DNA of 64,000 nt from Marinobacter sp. CHS3-4. Lineage in GTDB: Bacteria; Pseudomonadota; Gammaproteobacteria; Pseudomonadales; Oleiphilaceae. Of this stretch, positions 1-8,100 are shown piece by piece. Under the pieces are notes generated by a model. It was given only the letters and a program-made list of their open reading frames with translations. It was not told where the DNA came from and did not search any database. Both the position numbers and the translations under genes were made by a program. Position 1 is the first letter of the stretch. Every line of letters starts with the position of its first letter. The stretch lies in NCBI RefSeq assembly GCF_030053415.1, contig NZ_JASGBJ010000002.1, positions 1 to 64,000 on the forward strand, read 5' to 3'.

Positions 1-172
1 TTCAGGCAGGCTCTGAGCTAAACGTAACCATAAGGGGCAAAGTCTGCTTGGTTGGTGATGGAACGCTGCGACTTCCTAACCAATAGTTCCAGTGCGTTCC
101 GGGCCTGAAGGCCCTCCACCGGACAGCCTTGTCGCCGCTTCGCTATGCCAAGGCTGCCGCTGAACAACGGCG
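1..172. other. 3' end of an upstream integron cassette
   Basis: This stretch lies before the boundary of the complete cassette that starts at 173. It holds the 3' part of a preceding cassette, including most of its attC site (74-178). I see no convincing open reading frame in the first 73 bases. The window therefore seems to open inside a cassette array, and any integrase gene would lie further left, outside the window. This is an inference from the attC structure. Confidence 0.45.
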
Positions 173-178
173 TTAGGC
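74..178 (+). repeat. attC-like recombination site 1
   Basis: The site has the architecture of an integron attC. An R''-like core TCCTAAC at 74-80 and an R' core GTTAGGC at 172-178 are complementary over CCTAAC/GTTAGG. Inside them an L''-like GTTCCAG and an L' GCTGAAC pair with one extra base on the 5' arm, the extrahelical base typical of attC. The central part also folds (ACAGCCTTG against CAAGGCTG). Integron integrase cuts between the G and the TTRRRY of R', so the next cassette begins at 173. No covariance model was run. Confidence 0.6.
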
Positions 179-876
179 AATAAATGAAAATCATTCTTTA
201 TATCGTGGTTTGTATATTTCTTTTGAGTCTTGTGCCTTCAATTGTAGGCACATATAGGCTTATTGAAGATGCGCATGGATTAGTTACGGTGGCTGGTTTA
301 AATAGTGATGAAATAACAGTTAATCCTTATTCCAATAACAGCCTATTTTTCACTCCTCAAATGGCCGTATGGGTTTTGGAAAGCTTTGATTATCCATATG
401 AAAATTGTAGCGATTCAAATCAAAGAATAGATATTTGTAGTGCACCTTTAATACAATGGGCTGGTAGAGGTATAGACCTTAATGGTAATGAATCTGATGA
501 ACGTCTCTATCATTTAATAAATGTATTTATATCCAGAGGGTTGCCGATTAATTCAATTCACGAAGGCAGTACATCAGTTCATGAAGCAATATTGTTCAAT
601 AATGCTCGATTGTTAAGTATGTTGTTAGCAAATGGCGGAGATGCTTCTATCAAGATGGTAAAACCTGGATCGAAATATCATGGTTTAAATGCTTACCAAT
701 TTCTTGAAGTGCTCAAACTAAAGAACAAAAGAGACACAACGGAAGTTGAAAAAGTACTATTAAGGTATAAAGAAAATGCCTAACCAGTGCAGCTTGCCGG
801 ACTTGGGTAAACTGTCACCTTTTTCGCGCTGTGCAGCAAAAAAGCCGCCAGTTCACCCAAGCCGCAACTGCAGGCG
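173..876 (+). mobile_element. Integron gene cassette with one gene
   Basis: The cassette runs from TTAGGC (173-178) to the G of the next R' core (876). Its own 5' bases TTAGGC are complementary to the R'' core GCCTAAC (779-785) of its attC, as expected for a cassette that once circularised. The single gene starts 11 nt from the left boundary and its stop codon falls inside R''. That is the compact layout normal for cassettes. The content is clearly more AT-rich than the rest of the window. Confidence 0.62.
184..783 (+). CDS. Cassette-encoded membrane-anchored ankyrin-like protein
   Basis: This is a 199-residue protein of unknown function. Residues 1-23 form one hydrophobic segment (signal anchor or signal peptide), so the rest probably lies outside the cytoplasm. 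Residues about 120-165 read like ankyrin repeats: a leucine-rich helix, ISRGLPIN, then SVHEAILFNNARLLSMLLAN followed by GGDAS, matching the pattern in which a helix pair ends in a G-A/G-D turn. The middle region holds several cysteines that could form disulfides. The gene sits alone in an integron cassette and is AT-rich compared with its neighbours, which points to horizontal origin. The ATG at 184 is the first one after the cassette boundary and has no strong Shine-Dalgarno sequence, as is common for cassette genes. Role unknown; the ankyrin call rests on pattern only. Confidence 0.7.
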   Translation: MKIILYIVVCIFLLSLVPSIVGTYRLIEDAHGLVTVAGLNSDEITVNPYSNNSLFFTPQMAVWVLESFDYPYENCSDSNQRIDICSAPLIQWAGRGIDLNGNESDERLYHLINVFISRGLPINSIHEGSTSVHEAILFNNARLLSMLLANGGDASIKMVKPGSKYHGLNAYQFLEVLKLKNKRDTTEVEKVLLRYKENA

Positions 877-882
877 TTAACT
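779..882 (+). repeat. attC-like recombination site 2
   Basis: The R'' core GCCTAAC is at 779-785 and the R'-like end GTTAACT at 876-882. The arms pair well: TGCAGCTTGCCGG with CCGCAACTGCA (extra bases on the 5' arm) and CTTGGGTAAACTG with CAGTTCACCCAAG. R' departs from GTTRRRY at one base (C in the third R position). This fits a last cassette joined to non-cassette DNA, or decay. Confidence 0.6.
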
Positions 883-907
883 CTAAATCTGAATGTTCGC
901 TTTGCGA
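851..907. repeat. Left copy of a repeat containing the attC 3' end
   Basis: The segment begins GTTCACCCAAGC within attC site 2, passes GCGTTA and ends TGAATGTTCGCTTTGCGA (890-907). A second copy lies at 3309-3358. The last 18 bases are identical in both copies; the part before them is about 70% identical, and ten bases are missing from the right copy. The repeat brackets the lysR, DUF2000 and lysE genes. Confidence 0.55.
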
Positions 908-1208
908 CCAGACCAAGCTCCTCAACTCTCTGAAATAAAAGCAAGCGTCCGCAGCGATCAAAATTCCGGCTGAGCGCCGTCCGTGCCACCCAAGCTGGCG
1001 CGCCCTATACAATCTTTCTTCAAGAATTTGGGTGCGCTGTTCTGCTGGGAGGGTTCGATGGAGAGCTCATAGAACAGCTAGGGGTAGATTCGTGGCAGGC
1101 ATTGCACCTGCATTGCGTTTGGTCGTCCAGTTACTCGACGACTTTACCCATTCAGGAGTAACGCCCTTGCCAATATCGGCTAATGAATTTAGTCAGTGGT
1201 AAGGTCGG
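908..1208. other. Gene-free stretch
   Basis: No convincing gene was found. An 8-base inverted repeat, GCTGTTCT (1037-1044) with AGAACAGC (1071-1078), could form a stem with a long loop. An open frame on the plus strand ending at 1202 reads like the C-terminal end of a protein but has no recognisable start or family, so it may be a decayed gene end. The short ORFs on the minus strand between 780 and 1012 look like chance. Confidence 0.4.
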
Positions 1209-2099
1209 CTAGAGCATCAATTGTGTTTCATTCGTCAGAAATTCAATCAATCGATGGCTCAGGCTTGTTCGAGTGGCGTTGCCCGGCCAAACCGCATAAA
1301 CGCCGAGGCTTTCGATCTCCCAGTCAGGCAGGACCTCAATAAGCCGACCTTGCTGAAGATCATTCTCGATCATGAAGGTCGGCGGCGTCGAGAGTCCCAC
1401 CCCTGCCAATGTCAGTCTGCGCACGGCATCGAGGCTGTCCACTGTAATCCGGGGCTGGAAATCCACTTTCACTTCCTCCCCGGTCGAGTGGATGAGTACC
1501 TTGTGATATGGACGCATTTGAACTCCGATCCAGTCCCAGTCCCTCAGTTGTTCTGGGTGTTTTGGCATTGGTTTTGAGTCGAAAACGGCCTGCGTGGCGA
1601 CCAGCGTTCTGGGCATGTCGAATAGACGCCTGCATTTGAGCGCGCTGTCCTTAAGGCCGCCGATCCGTATCGCCAGGTCAATACCGTCCCGTATCAGTTC
1701 CTGGGCCGTGTCGCTGAAGATAATCGACAACCGGACCTTGCTGAAACGCAGGGCAAACAAGGCGATGGAATCCATTAACGTCGAGTTCGCAAACATCGCC
1801 GGAAGCGTCAAGATCAGGTTTCCAGAGGGCTCATCGGAGGCTTCGGTAATCTCACGGAGCCCCCTTTCTGCCGCTTCAAGCATTGATTGCGCGGCATTGA
1901 ACAGCTTCTTTCCATCATCAGTGAGCGAGAGCCTGCGGGTAGAACGGTACAGCAGAGTTTTTCCCAGTTGTTGCTCCAACCTGGAAATATGATGGCTGAT
2001 TACCGATGGACTCAGGCCGAGTTTGGCGGCAGCGGCCCGAAAAGAGCCGAGCTCTACCGTTTTCGCGAAAATGGCCAACGCCCGAAGATCATCGATCAT
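1209..2099 (-). CDS. LysR-family transcriptional regulator
   Basis: A 296-residue LysR-type regulator. Residues 1-60 hold the winged helix-turn-helix (FRAAAAKLGLSPSVISHHIS, then a linker helix with LEQQLGKTLLYRSTRRLSLT). Residues about 88-290 form the periplasmic-binding-protein-like effector domain of the LTTR_substrate type. The start at 2099 (MIDDLRALAIF) fits the family. A longer reading to 2258 would add 53 residues unlike any LysR N-terminus and would cover the divergent promoter region. The gene is divergent from the DUF2000/LysE pair, the usual position for a LysR regulator controlling its neighbours. A 10-base inverted repeat in the shared intergenic region is a candidate operator. 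Effector unknown. Confidence 0.9.
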   Translation of the reverse strand: MIDDLRALAIFAKTVELGSFRAAAAKLGLSPSVISHHISRLEQQLGKTLLYRSTRRLSLTDDGKKLFNAAQSMLEAAERGLREITEASDEPSGNLILTLPAMFANSTLMDSIALFALRFSKVRLSIIFSDTAQELIRDGIDLAIRIGGLKDSALKCRRLFDMPRTLVATQAVFDSKPMPKHPEQLRDWDWIGVQMRPYHKVLIHSTGEEVKVDFQPRITVDSLDAVRRLTLAGVGLSTPPTFMIENDLQQGRLIEVLPDWEIESLGVYAVWPGNATRTSLSHRLIEFLTNETQLML

Positions 2100-2110
2100 T
2101 ATTCGATTCC

Positions 2111-2200
2111 GTGAAACAGTGTCTATCAATAATACCATCTTATCGTTGTATGGCGATGCCTCTATTCTGAACAGGATCCGAAGTTCACCAACTGTTTCAC
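2111..2200. promoter_or_regulatory. Candidate operator: separated inverted repeat
   Basis: GTGAAACAGT (2111-2120) and ACTGTTTCAC (2191-2200) are exact inverted copies whose centres are 80 bp apart, inside the 127-bp divergent region between lysR and the DUF2000 gene. LysR regulators often bind two sites in such regions, but the spacing here is longer than usual, so looping or coincidence remain possible. Confidence 0.35.
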
Positions 2201-2226
2201 TGACCCAACGTAAGAGAAGGCATCCG

Positions 2227-2640
2227 ATGGAAAACCAGAAGTGCGTCATCATCATCAATCAGGATCTGCCTACTGGCATCATCGCCAATACCGCAGCCGT
2301 ACTTTCCCTGAGTCTCGGGAAACTTCATCCCCAGCTCATTGGTGACGATTTGATCGACAGCAAGAACGAACGCCGGCATGGCATTACAACCCTGGCTGTT
2401 CCGGTGTTGAAGAGTAACGGGCCCCAGCTAAGCGAAGTGCGTGAAGCTCTCAGAGCACTTGAGAGTGAGATAACGGTTATTGATCTGACCACCGATACCC
2501 AGAGCACAAGAAGCTACCAGGAATACGCTGCGAAGCTCAGGGATACCCCGGTTGACCAGTTGCAGTACCAGGGCGTCGCGCTTTTGGGCAGCAAACAGCT
2601 GGTCAAATCAATTACCGGCAACATGGCCTTATTGCGCTGA
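2227..2640 (+). CDS. DUF2000 family protein
   Basis: A 137-residue protein resembling the DUF2000 family (peptidyl-tRNA-hydrolase-like fold). It opens with MENQKCVIIINQDLPTG, followed by IANTAAVLSLSLGK and the internal GDDLIDSKNERRHGIT segment typical of this family. No biochemical role is known for the family, and no catalytic residues can be named. The ATG at 2227 follows AAGAGAAGG and gives a normal N-terminus; upstream in-frame ATGs would extend the reading frame into lysR. Fifteen bases separate it from the LysE-type exporter downstream, so the two are probably co-transcribed under the divergent LysR regulator. A link to metabolism or export of an amino-acid-like compound is inference from context. 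Confidence 0.82.
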   Translation: MENQKCVIIINQDLPTGIIANTAAVLSLSLGKLHPQLIGDDLIDSKNERRHGITTLAVPVLKSNGPQLSEVREALRALESEITVIDLTTDTQSTRSYQEYAAKLRDTPVDQLQYQGVALLGSKQLVKSITGNMALLR

Positions 2641-2655
2641 AGGGGGGGGGCGGCT

Positions 2656-3255
2656 ATGACCGTGTTTATCTCGATGTTCATTTTTGCCCTGATCGGTGCA
2701 ATCTCTCCCGGTCCGGTCAATATCATTGCCAATGTGGCCGGCGCCAACTATGGCTTAAGGCGGGCGCTTCCCCACGTCCTGGGGGCGACTGTCGCCTACA
2801 CCCTGATGGTGTTTCTGGTTGGCATTGGACTGAATGAAGTGCTCACGGCACATCCGGGGATTACCAGATTCTTGCAGTATATCGGGGGGGCTTTCCTGCT
2901 CTACATGGCCTACAAAATTGCGACGGCGAGACCGCTCGATGATACGTTGGGTGTCGCCATTAATCCGCCTACCTTTATTGAAGGGTCCCTGTCACAGCTT
3001 CTGAATCCGAAGGCGTGGTTGGTGTCAATGTCTGGGGTCAGCCTGTTTGTCGCTCCTCATGTGCCAGCCACACTGTATCTTTTGGTCTTCTGCCTCATCT
3101 CATTCTGGGTCTGCCTCGTGAGCGTTGGTAGCTGGGCCGCCCTTGGCCATCTCATTCGAAGAGTTTTGGCCAGCAAGCGACATCAGATTGTGTTTAATGT
3201 TACGACGGGACTGCTGCTCTGCGGCACTGTTGTGAGCATCTTCACGCTGGGTTGA
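2656..3255 (+). CDS. LysE/RhtB-family exporter
   Basis: A 199-residue inner-membrane protein of the LysE/RhtB translocator family, which exports amino acids or related small molecules. Near the N-terminus it has the family signature GAISPGPVNIIANVAGANYG (residues about 14-33), followed by five to six hydrophobic segments (about 40-62, 68-85, 110-130, 142-165, 178-198). The length is normal (about 200-210). Its Shine-Dalgarno region is a run of nine G residues (2642-2650), which is unusual. It follows the DUF2000 gene in the same direction and probably shares its control. Substrate unknown. Confidence 0.88.
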   Translation: MTVFISMFIFALIGAISPGPVNIIANVAGANYGLRRALPHVLGATVAYTLMVFLVGIGLNEVLTAHPGITRFLQYIGGAFLLYMAYKIATARPLDDTLGVAINPPTFIEGSLSQLLNPKAWLVSMSGVSLFVAPHVPATLYLLVFCLISFWVCLVSVGSWAALGHLIRRVLASKRHQIVFNVTTGLLLCGTVVSIFTLG

Positions 3256-3308
3256 CCCGCCGTTCATGGATCAGTTGTCAACGGTGAAACAGGGAGTGCG
3301 GCGGAATG

Positions 3309-3358
3309 GTTCTGCCCAAGCAAGCGTTACACCCAAACTTGAATGTTCGCTTTGCGAA
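3309..3358. repeat. Right copy of the attC-end repeat
   Basis: GTTCTGCCCAAGCAAGCGTTA followed by TGAATGTTCGCTTTGCGA (3340-3357) matches 851-907. The copy lacks about ten bases present in the left copy just before GCGTTA. Next to it, GTTCGCTTTGCGAAC (3345-3359) is a perfect 6-bp inverted repeat around TTT. No full attC arm pair can be drawn here, so it looks like the remnant of an attC 3' end. Confidence 0.5.
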
Positions 3359-3434
3359 CTTAGCGTTGAATACGCTTCGATGTCGGCCAAAACGGCTAAG
3401 TTATGCTTTCAACAACACTGCTCCCAGCCACGGA

Positions 3435-3851
3435 TCATGTGGCCAATTGCCATACCGCCATCCCAAGCATGGCAAGCACCACTACACATCCCACCATGAA
3501 AAGCCGCATTCGCATCGGCACGTAGTTAGAGCCCACGTGCACCCAGGCGTGGGCGTACCGGCTTGCCGCGAAAACCCAGGCCAGAACAATGGCGGCCGTT
3601 CCTGCTGCGTTGATGCTGTAAAGCACAAAACAAAGAACGTAAAACAGAATCGGAAGCTCGAACTGGTTGGCAATGTTGTTGGAAACCTTCACGACATCTT
3701 CTGGCCATACACGGTTATCAAGAGCCGCCTGCTGACGATTAACCTTGCCTGCTTTTACGGCTGCTGCTTTTCTTGCGCCGAGCAGGATGAACATTGCCAA
3801 GGTAAGAAACACCTGGGCCAGAACAGGCCAGAAGATGTGAGTGGAATTCAT
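3435..3851 (-). CDS. MAPEG-family membrane protein
   Basis: A 138-residue inner-membrane protein with four hydrophobic segments (about 7-25, 68-85, 88-103, 117-135) and the MAPEG-family central motif NQFELPILFYVLC (residues about 61-73). MAPEG proteins include microsomal glutathione transferases and leukotriene synthases. Bacterial members of this short type are mostly uncharacterised, so no reaction can be assigned. The minus-strand ATG at 3851 is preceded by GAACCACGG. It stands alone, facing the LysE exporter gene tail to tail. Confidence 0.85.
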   Translation of the reverse strand: MNSTHIFWPVLAQVFLTLAMFILLGARKAAAVKAGKVNRQQAALDNRVWPEDVVKVSNNIANQFELPILFYVLCFVLYSINAAGTAAIVLAWVFAASRYAHAWVHVGSNYVPMRMRLFMVGCVVVLAMLGMAVWQLAT

Positions 3852-4217
3852 CCGTGGTTCCTCATTTCGATGACCGAAAGCGTCATTGTGTTTTGCTTCT
3901 TTTGATTCATTAAAGCAGTTACCGGTATAAAAACTCCAAACGTGATTTTGTCACGATGATTTTCACCAAGTATCTCTGTGGTTCCGCAAGCGCCAGTCTC
4001 GCCCGCCAATTGGCCAAGGCCTCACTCTGTGCAATTGGTGTAAACATTGACTGCTGTCAAACCACATTTCCGACCTGCCTGCTACAATTCATTAAAGCGG
4101 TTTCACTTAAACTTCGAAGAAAAAAACAAGGAGAGGCAGGAAACAGGACGTGCTGTCTTTAAGGCCTAGGCCTGATGTCTCCTGCGCCTGTGCGCTCTCT
4201 GCTTAAAAGCGGAGGAC
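3852..4217. other. Gene-free stretch upstream of the stress protein
   Basis: No gene is supported here; a 68-codon ORF at 3956-4162 has no Shine-Dalgarno sequence or family. The stretch contains a near-repeat ATTCATTAAAGC (about 3906 and 4089), each followed by GTT after one or two bases. It also has an 8-bp palindrome CCAATTGG (4005-4012) with a related CAATTGG near 4032. TTGACT at 4047 and TACAAT at 4083 look like promoter elements but are 30 bp apart, too far to form one promoter. Confidence 0.4.
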
Positions 4218-4220
4218 ATG

Positions 4221-5186
4221 ATGTTTCAGCGTATTGTTGTGCCATTGGATGGTTCGTGCCTGGCTGAATGGGCACTTCCTCATGCCATAAACCTTGCCAA
4301 AGCACTGGATATACCATTGGTGCTGGTCAGAGTCATACAAAAGAACGGCGATGAGACCAGTCAGTATCCAGCAGATCCGGTTGAACTGGATGCCATTCAG
4401 GCGGAATCCAGCGCCTACCTCGATTCAATCGCATCACGCCTCAGCATATTCGATCTGAATCCTGAAACCGTGACGCTCGAGGGTGATGCCGGTGATCAGA
4501 TAATTGACTTCGTAAGGTCGGACGGACGAACGCTTCTGGTCATGACCAGCCACGGGATCGGTGGCATCAGTCATTTCACCCTAGGAAGTGTCGCCCATAA
4601 ATCCATTCTTCAGGCACATGTATCTTTCCTGCTGGTGCGTGCCTTCAGCGATCAATGCGGGATGCTGGAGGAGTTTCACTACAACAGGGTCGTGGTTCCG
4701 CTTGATGGTGGACGACGGTCCGAATGCGTTTTGCCGGTGATTGAAATGCTGGCCAGGCATAACGAATGCACCTTGAAGCTTGTCTCAATCGTTCCTTCCC
4801 TGGCCCATCAATACGAGGTCGCGCCCGATGATCCGAGGATGACGATGATTGCCTCATTGGAGGAAGAGCAACGAAAACGGCTGGAGGTCAATGTGGGCCG
4901 TATCAGTGACCGCCTCAAGAACGAGGGTTTAAGGGTTGAGACGCAAGTCGAAACTCGTGATTCCCCGATATCCGCTATCTGGCAATTGACTCGAAAAGGT
5001 CAGGCTGACCTGGTTGTTATGGCTGCTCACGGCCAGACCTGCGTCAATCATTGGCCTCTCGGAGCCTTACCGCTGAATGCCATGGTATATGGCGAGACGC
5101 CACTTCTGGTGCTTCAGGACCTTGAACCAGATGAGATCGAGCTTACGTTTGCCGAAAAGGTGTCACGTGAAATGCGGGGACACTGA
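4221..5186 (+). CDS. Tandem universal stress protein (two UspA domains)
   Basis: A cytoplasmic protein of about 321 residues with two UspA folds: residues about 1-147 (FQRIVVPLDGSCLAEWALPH ... TSHGIGGISHFTLGSVAHKS) and about 155-300 (NRVVVPLDGG ... AAHGQTCVNHWPLGALPLNA). The first domain keeps a recognisable nucleotide-binding loop of the G-x2-G-x(n)-G-S type; the second is more degenerate. ATGs at 4218 and 4221 are both possible. GGAGG at 4211-4215 lies 5 nt before the second and only 2 nt before the first, so 4221 is preferred. It ends 5 nt before the giant glucan synthase, which suggests coupled expression. A role in envelope or osmotic stress is inference. Confidence 0.88.
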   Translation: MFQRIVVPLDGSCLAEWALPHAINLAKALDIPLVLVRVIQKNGDETSQYPADPVELDAIQAESSAYLDSIASRLSIFDLNPETVTLEGDAGDQIIDFVRSDGRTLLVMTSHGIGGISHFTLGSVAHKSILQAHVSFLLVRAFSDQCGMLEEFHYNRVVVPLDGGRRSECVLPVIEMLARHNECTLKLVSIVPSLAHQYEVAPDDPRMTMIASLEEEQRKRLEVNVGRISDRLKNEGLRVETQVETRDSPISAIWQLTRKGQADLVVMAAHGQTCVNHWPLGALPLNAMVYGETPLLVLQDLEPDEIELTFAEKVSREMRGH

Positions 5187-5191
5187 ACATA

Positions 5192-8100
5192 ATGGAAGCT
5201 CCTAAAGCCGATACAACTGACTCTGGTAGGTCCGAAAAACGGTTGCGTAGTGCCGAATTGGTAGCGATTGGCCCTGGCTCAAAATCGGGTTATCTGACTA
5301 TTCGCGACACGCTCACTCAGTTTTCCAATTCGTTGGATGATATTCACGAAGATCTGAAGAAGCTACGTGCTAACCCCTCTGCGGCAGGGCCGTGGATGGA
5401 CTGGTACAGCGACAACGAGTACCTCGTCCGTCGGGTTTTGAAAATGTTGCGGCGGGATCTCACCGCCGATTTTGTTCAGCAACTTCCGATTCTTACGGCT
5501 GGAGATGCAGCAAGCCAGATCAGAGTACAGGAAGTGGCAGGCATTGCGATGGATCGCTGCGAACAAAGGTTCGACGACTGGATACTCGAAGCGCTGGTTC
5601 TTGAAAACAAGGAGTCGGCGCCTTTCAACACGGCCGAGCTCTGGGCGCTGCCGCTGTTCGTGCGGTATCAGGTTCTGGTTCAGATATTTAACGCAATTAA
5701 CTCACGTATTGAAGGCCTTGCTTCTGCAGAGTCCCTGGAAGGGATGGTGGATATTGAGCGCCGTGATGTCGTTGCGGATGGTGTCTGGAGCCTGCATCAG
5801 TTGGAGCGAACGGATTGGAAAGGTTTTTTCGAACGGACGTCGCAAGTTGAAGCGTTTCTGCGAGAGGATCCAGCTGGAGTCTATCCGAGGATGGACTTTG
5901 AAACCCGCGACAGATACCGGCGGCAGATTGAGTCTTTAGCAAGACTTAGTCGGCACAATGAGCTGGATATTGCCCAGCTCGCTATCGAACTTTCCGAACA
6001 GGGCAGGAGTTCCCAGGCAGAGAATGTCTCGTCAAATACCCCTGCACATGTAGGTTATTATCTGATCGGTGATGGCAAGGAATTGCTTGAGCAACGAGCC
6101 GGCTATCAACCCGGCCCCGTGAGGCTCGCCGCACGCTGGTTCGCAAGGCGCGTGACGGGTATCTATTTCAGTGGCCTCGCCGCGTTCGCTTTGCTTCTTA
6201 TCCTGATTCCGACGGTCTACGCCACGCTTCTTGGTCCCTGGTGGCAAGGGGTTTTGGTGGTTTTTTTGGCTCTGGTGCCGGGAATCGCCATCGCTTCCGT
6301 GCTGGTTAACTGGTTAGTAACGTTGGCTCTACCTCCACGGGTTTTGCCGAAACTCGATTTCACCCGCGGGATCGACCCGGACCATAAGGCCGTGGTCTGC
6401 ATGGCCTTACTGATTTCCAAAGAAGAGGATGTTGATCAGGCTATCCGGCAGATTGAGCGGCACTACCTGGCCAATGTGGACCCAGCTCTGCGGTTTTGCC
6501 TGTTGACCGGCCTCTTCGATGCGGAAGAGGAGAAAACCGATCGGGACGCCTCTCTGACCGATCGCTTGAGGGCGGGCATTGAACGCCTGAATGATCGATA
6601 TTCGGGGGCTGGTGAGCCGCCTTTTTTCTGGATGCATCGTGGAAGGACATGGAATCCGCAGGATGCTTGCTGGATGGAGTGGGAGCGTAAGCGTGGCAAG
6701 CTGAGAGAATTTAACGACTTCCTACTTACCGGGAATGAGGGCACCTTCATCGATGGCGCAGGGGATAGAGAAAGGCTTCGAGACGCCCGTTATGTGATTA
6801 CGCTGGATGCCGATACCTTTTTACCCGTCGGGGCTGCCAAGCGCCTTGTGGGCACAATTGCACACCCGCTGAATCAGCCGGTATGGGATATCCAAACGGG
6901 CGAAATCAAAGCCGGATACAGCATTCTTCAGCCAAGAGTCGAGATAAATCCACTCACATCGACGCTGAACATTTTTACGCGGATCTTTTCAGGTGACCGG
7001 GGGCTGGATCTATACAGCCTGGCTGTGTCTGACGTTTATCAGGATCTGTTCGGCGAAGGCATTTTTACTGGCAAAGGGCTTTATCACGTCGCTGCCTTTG
7101 AGGCCAGCCTTGCTAACGCGATCCCGGAAGGGGCGATCCTCAGTCACGACCTGTTCGAAGGTATTCATGGGCGCACTGCGCTGCTGAGTGACGTTATCAT
7201 GTATGAGGACTACCCACCTGAGTATCTGTCTTTCGTTCGTCGCCTTCACCGCTGGGTTCGCGGTGACTGGCAAATTTTGCCCTGGCTGTGGCCGAGCGTC
7301 CCGACCGAAGACGGTGGTCAACGCCCAAACAGGCTGGATCTTCTGCACCGTTGGCAGATTGCCCATAACCTGATTCGAAGTCTCCAGAGCCCCTGGCTGA
7401 TCCTGCTTTTACTGATGGGCTGGTTGAGCCTCCCGGGATCACCCTTGCACTGGACCGCGTTGGCACTTCTTACCTTGTTGGTGCCAACCTTGACGGGGGT
7501 TGTCGGTTTGGCCCACGCGTCCGTAAAGCGGCGGCGCTCCGCCGAACACATCCGTAATCTGAGAGGCGATCTGAAGCGCTGGCTATTGGCAGTGGCTTTT
7601 TTGCCAGTAGAGTCAAGCGTCACGGTCGATGCCATTGTTCGTTCATTGTACCGTAACTATTTTAGCCACAAGCATCTGCTTGAATGGACGCCGGCCGCCA
7701 TGGAAGCCGGGCGTAGTTCGGGCCTGAGCGTGCGGCGTTATTGGCGCGTCATGTGGGTCGGCCCCGCATTGGCATTCATTGTAGGCGCCGCCCTGGCGTT
7801 GACTAAGCCGGCAACGCTTCTGTTCGCGGCTCCGGTACTGGTGCTCTGGCTGGTGTCGCCTCAGCTGGCCTACCTGGCCCGGCGTGAACGCCGCCCCGCG
7901 GTAGAGAAGATAAGACCCGAAGACCGAACCCACCTGCGAAGGATTGCTCGCCGTACATGGTATTTCTTTGAGCGATTTGTTGGTCCGGAAGATCATTGGC
8001 TACCACCGGACCATTTTCAGGAGGACCCGAAAGGTGTCGTGGCTCATCGCACATCGCCGACTAATATAGGTTTGCTGCTGACCGGAAACCTGACCGCCTA

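Noticed and set aside
780..1012. Two minus-strand ORFs (65-69 codons)
   Set aside because: They overlap the attC arm, have no Shine-Dalgarno sequence and match no family; most likely chance.
1085..1202. Plus-strand frame reading like a protein C-terminus
   Set aside because: No start, no family and no clear parent gene; kept only as a possible remnant in the gap entry.
4047..4088. TTGACT and TACAAT as a promoter
   Set aside because: 30-bp spacing is far too long.
3906..4105. Near-repeat ATTCATTAAAGC about 180 bp apart
   Set aside because: Short and imperfect; not enough to call a mobile element or operator.
3956..4162. 68-codon ORF before the stress protein gene
   Set aside because: No Shine-Dalgarno sequence, unusual composition and no family.
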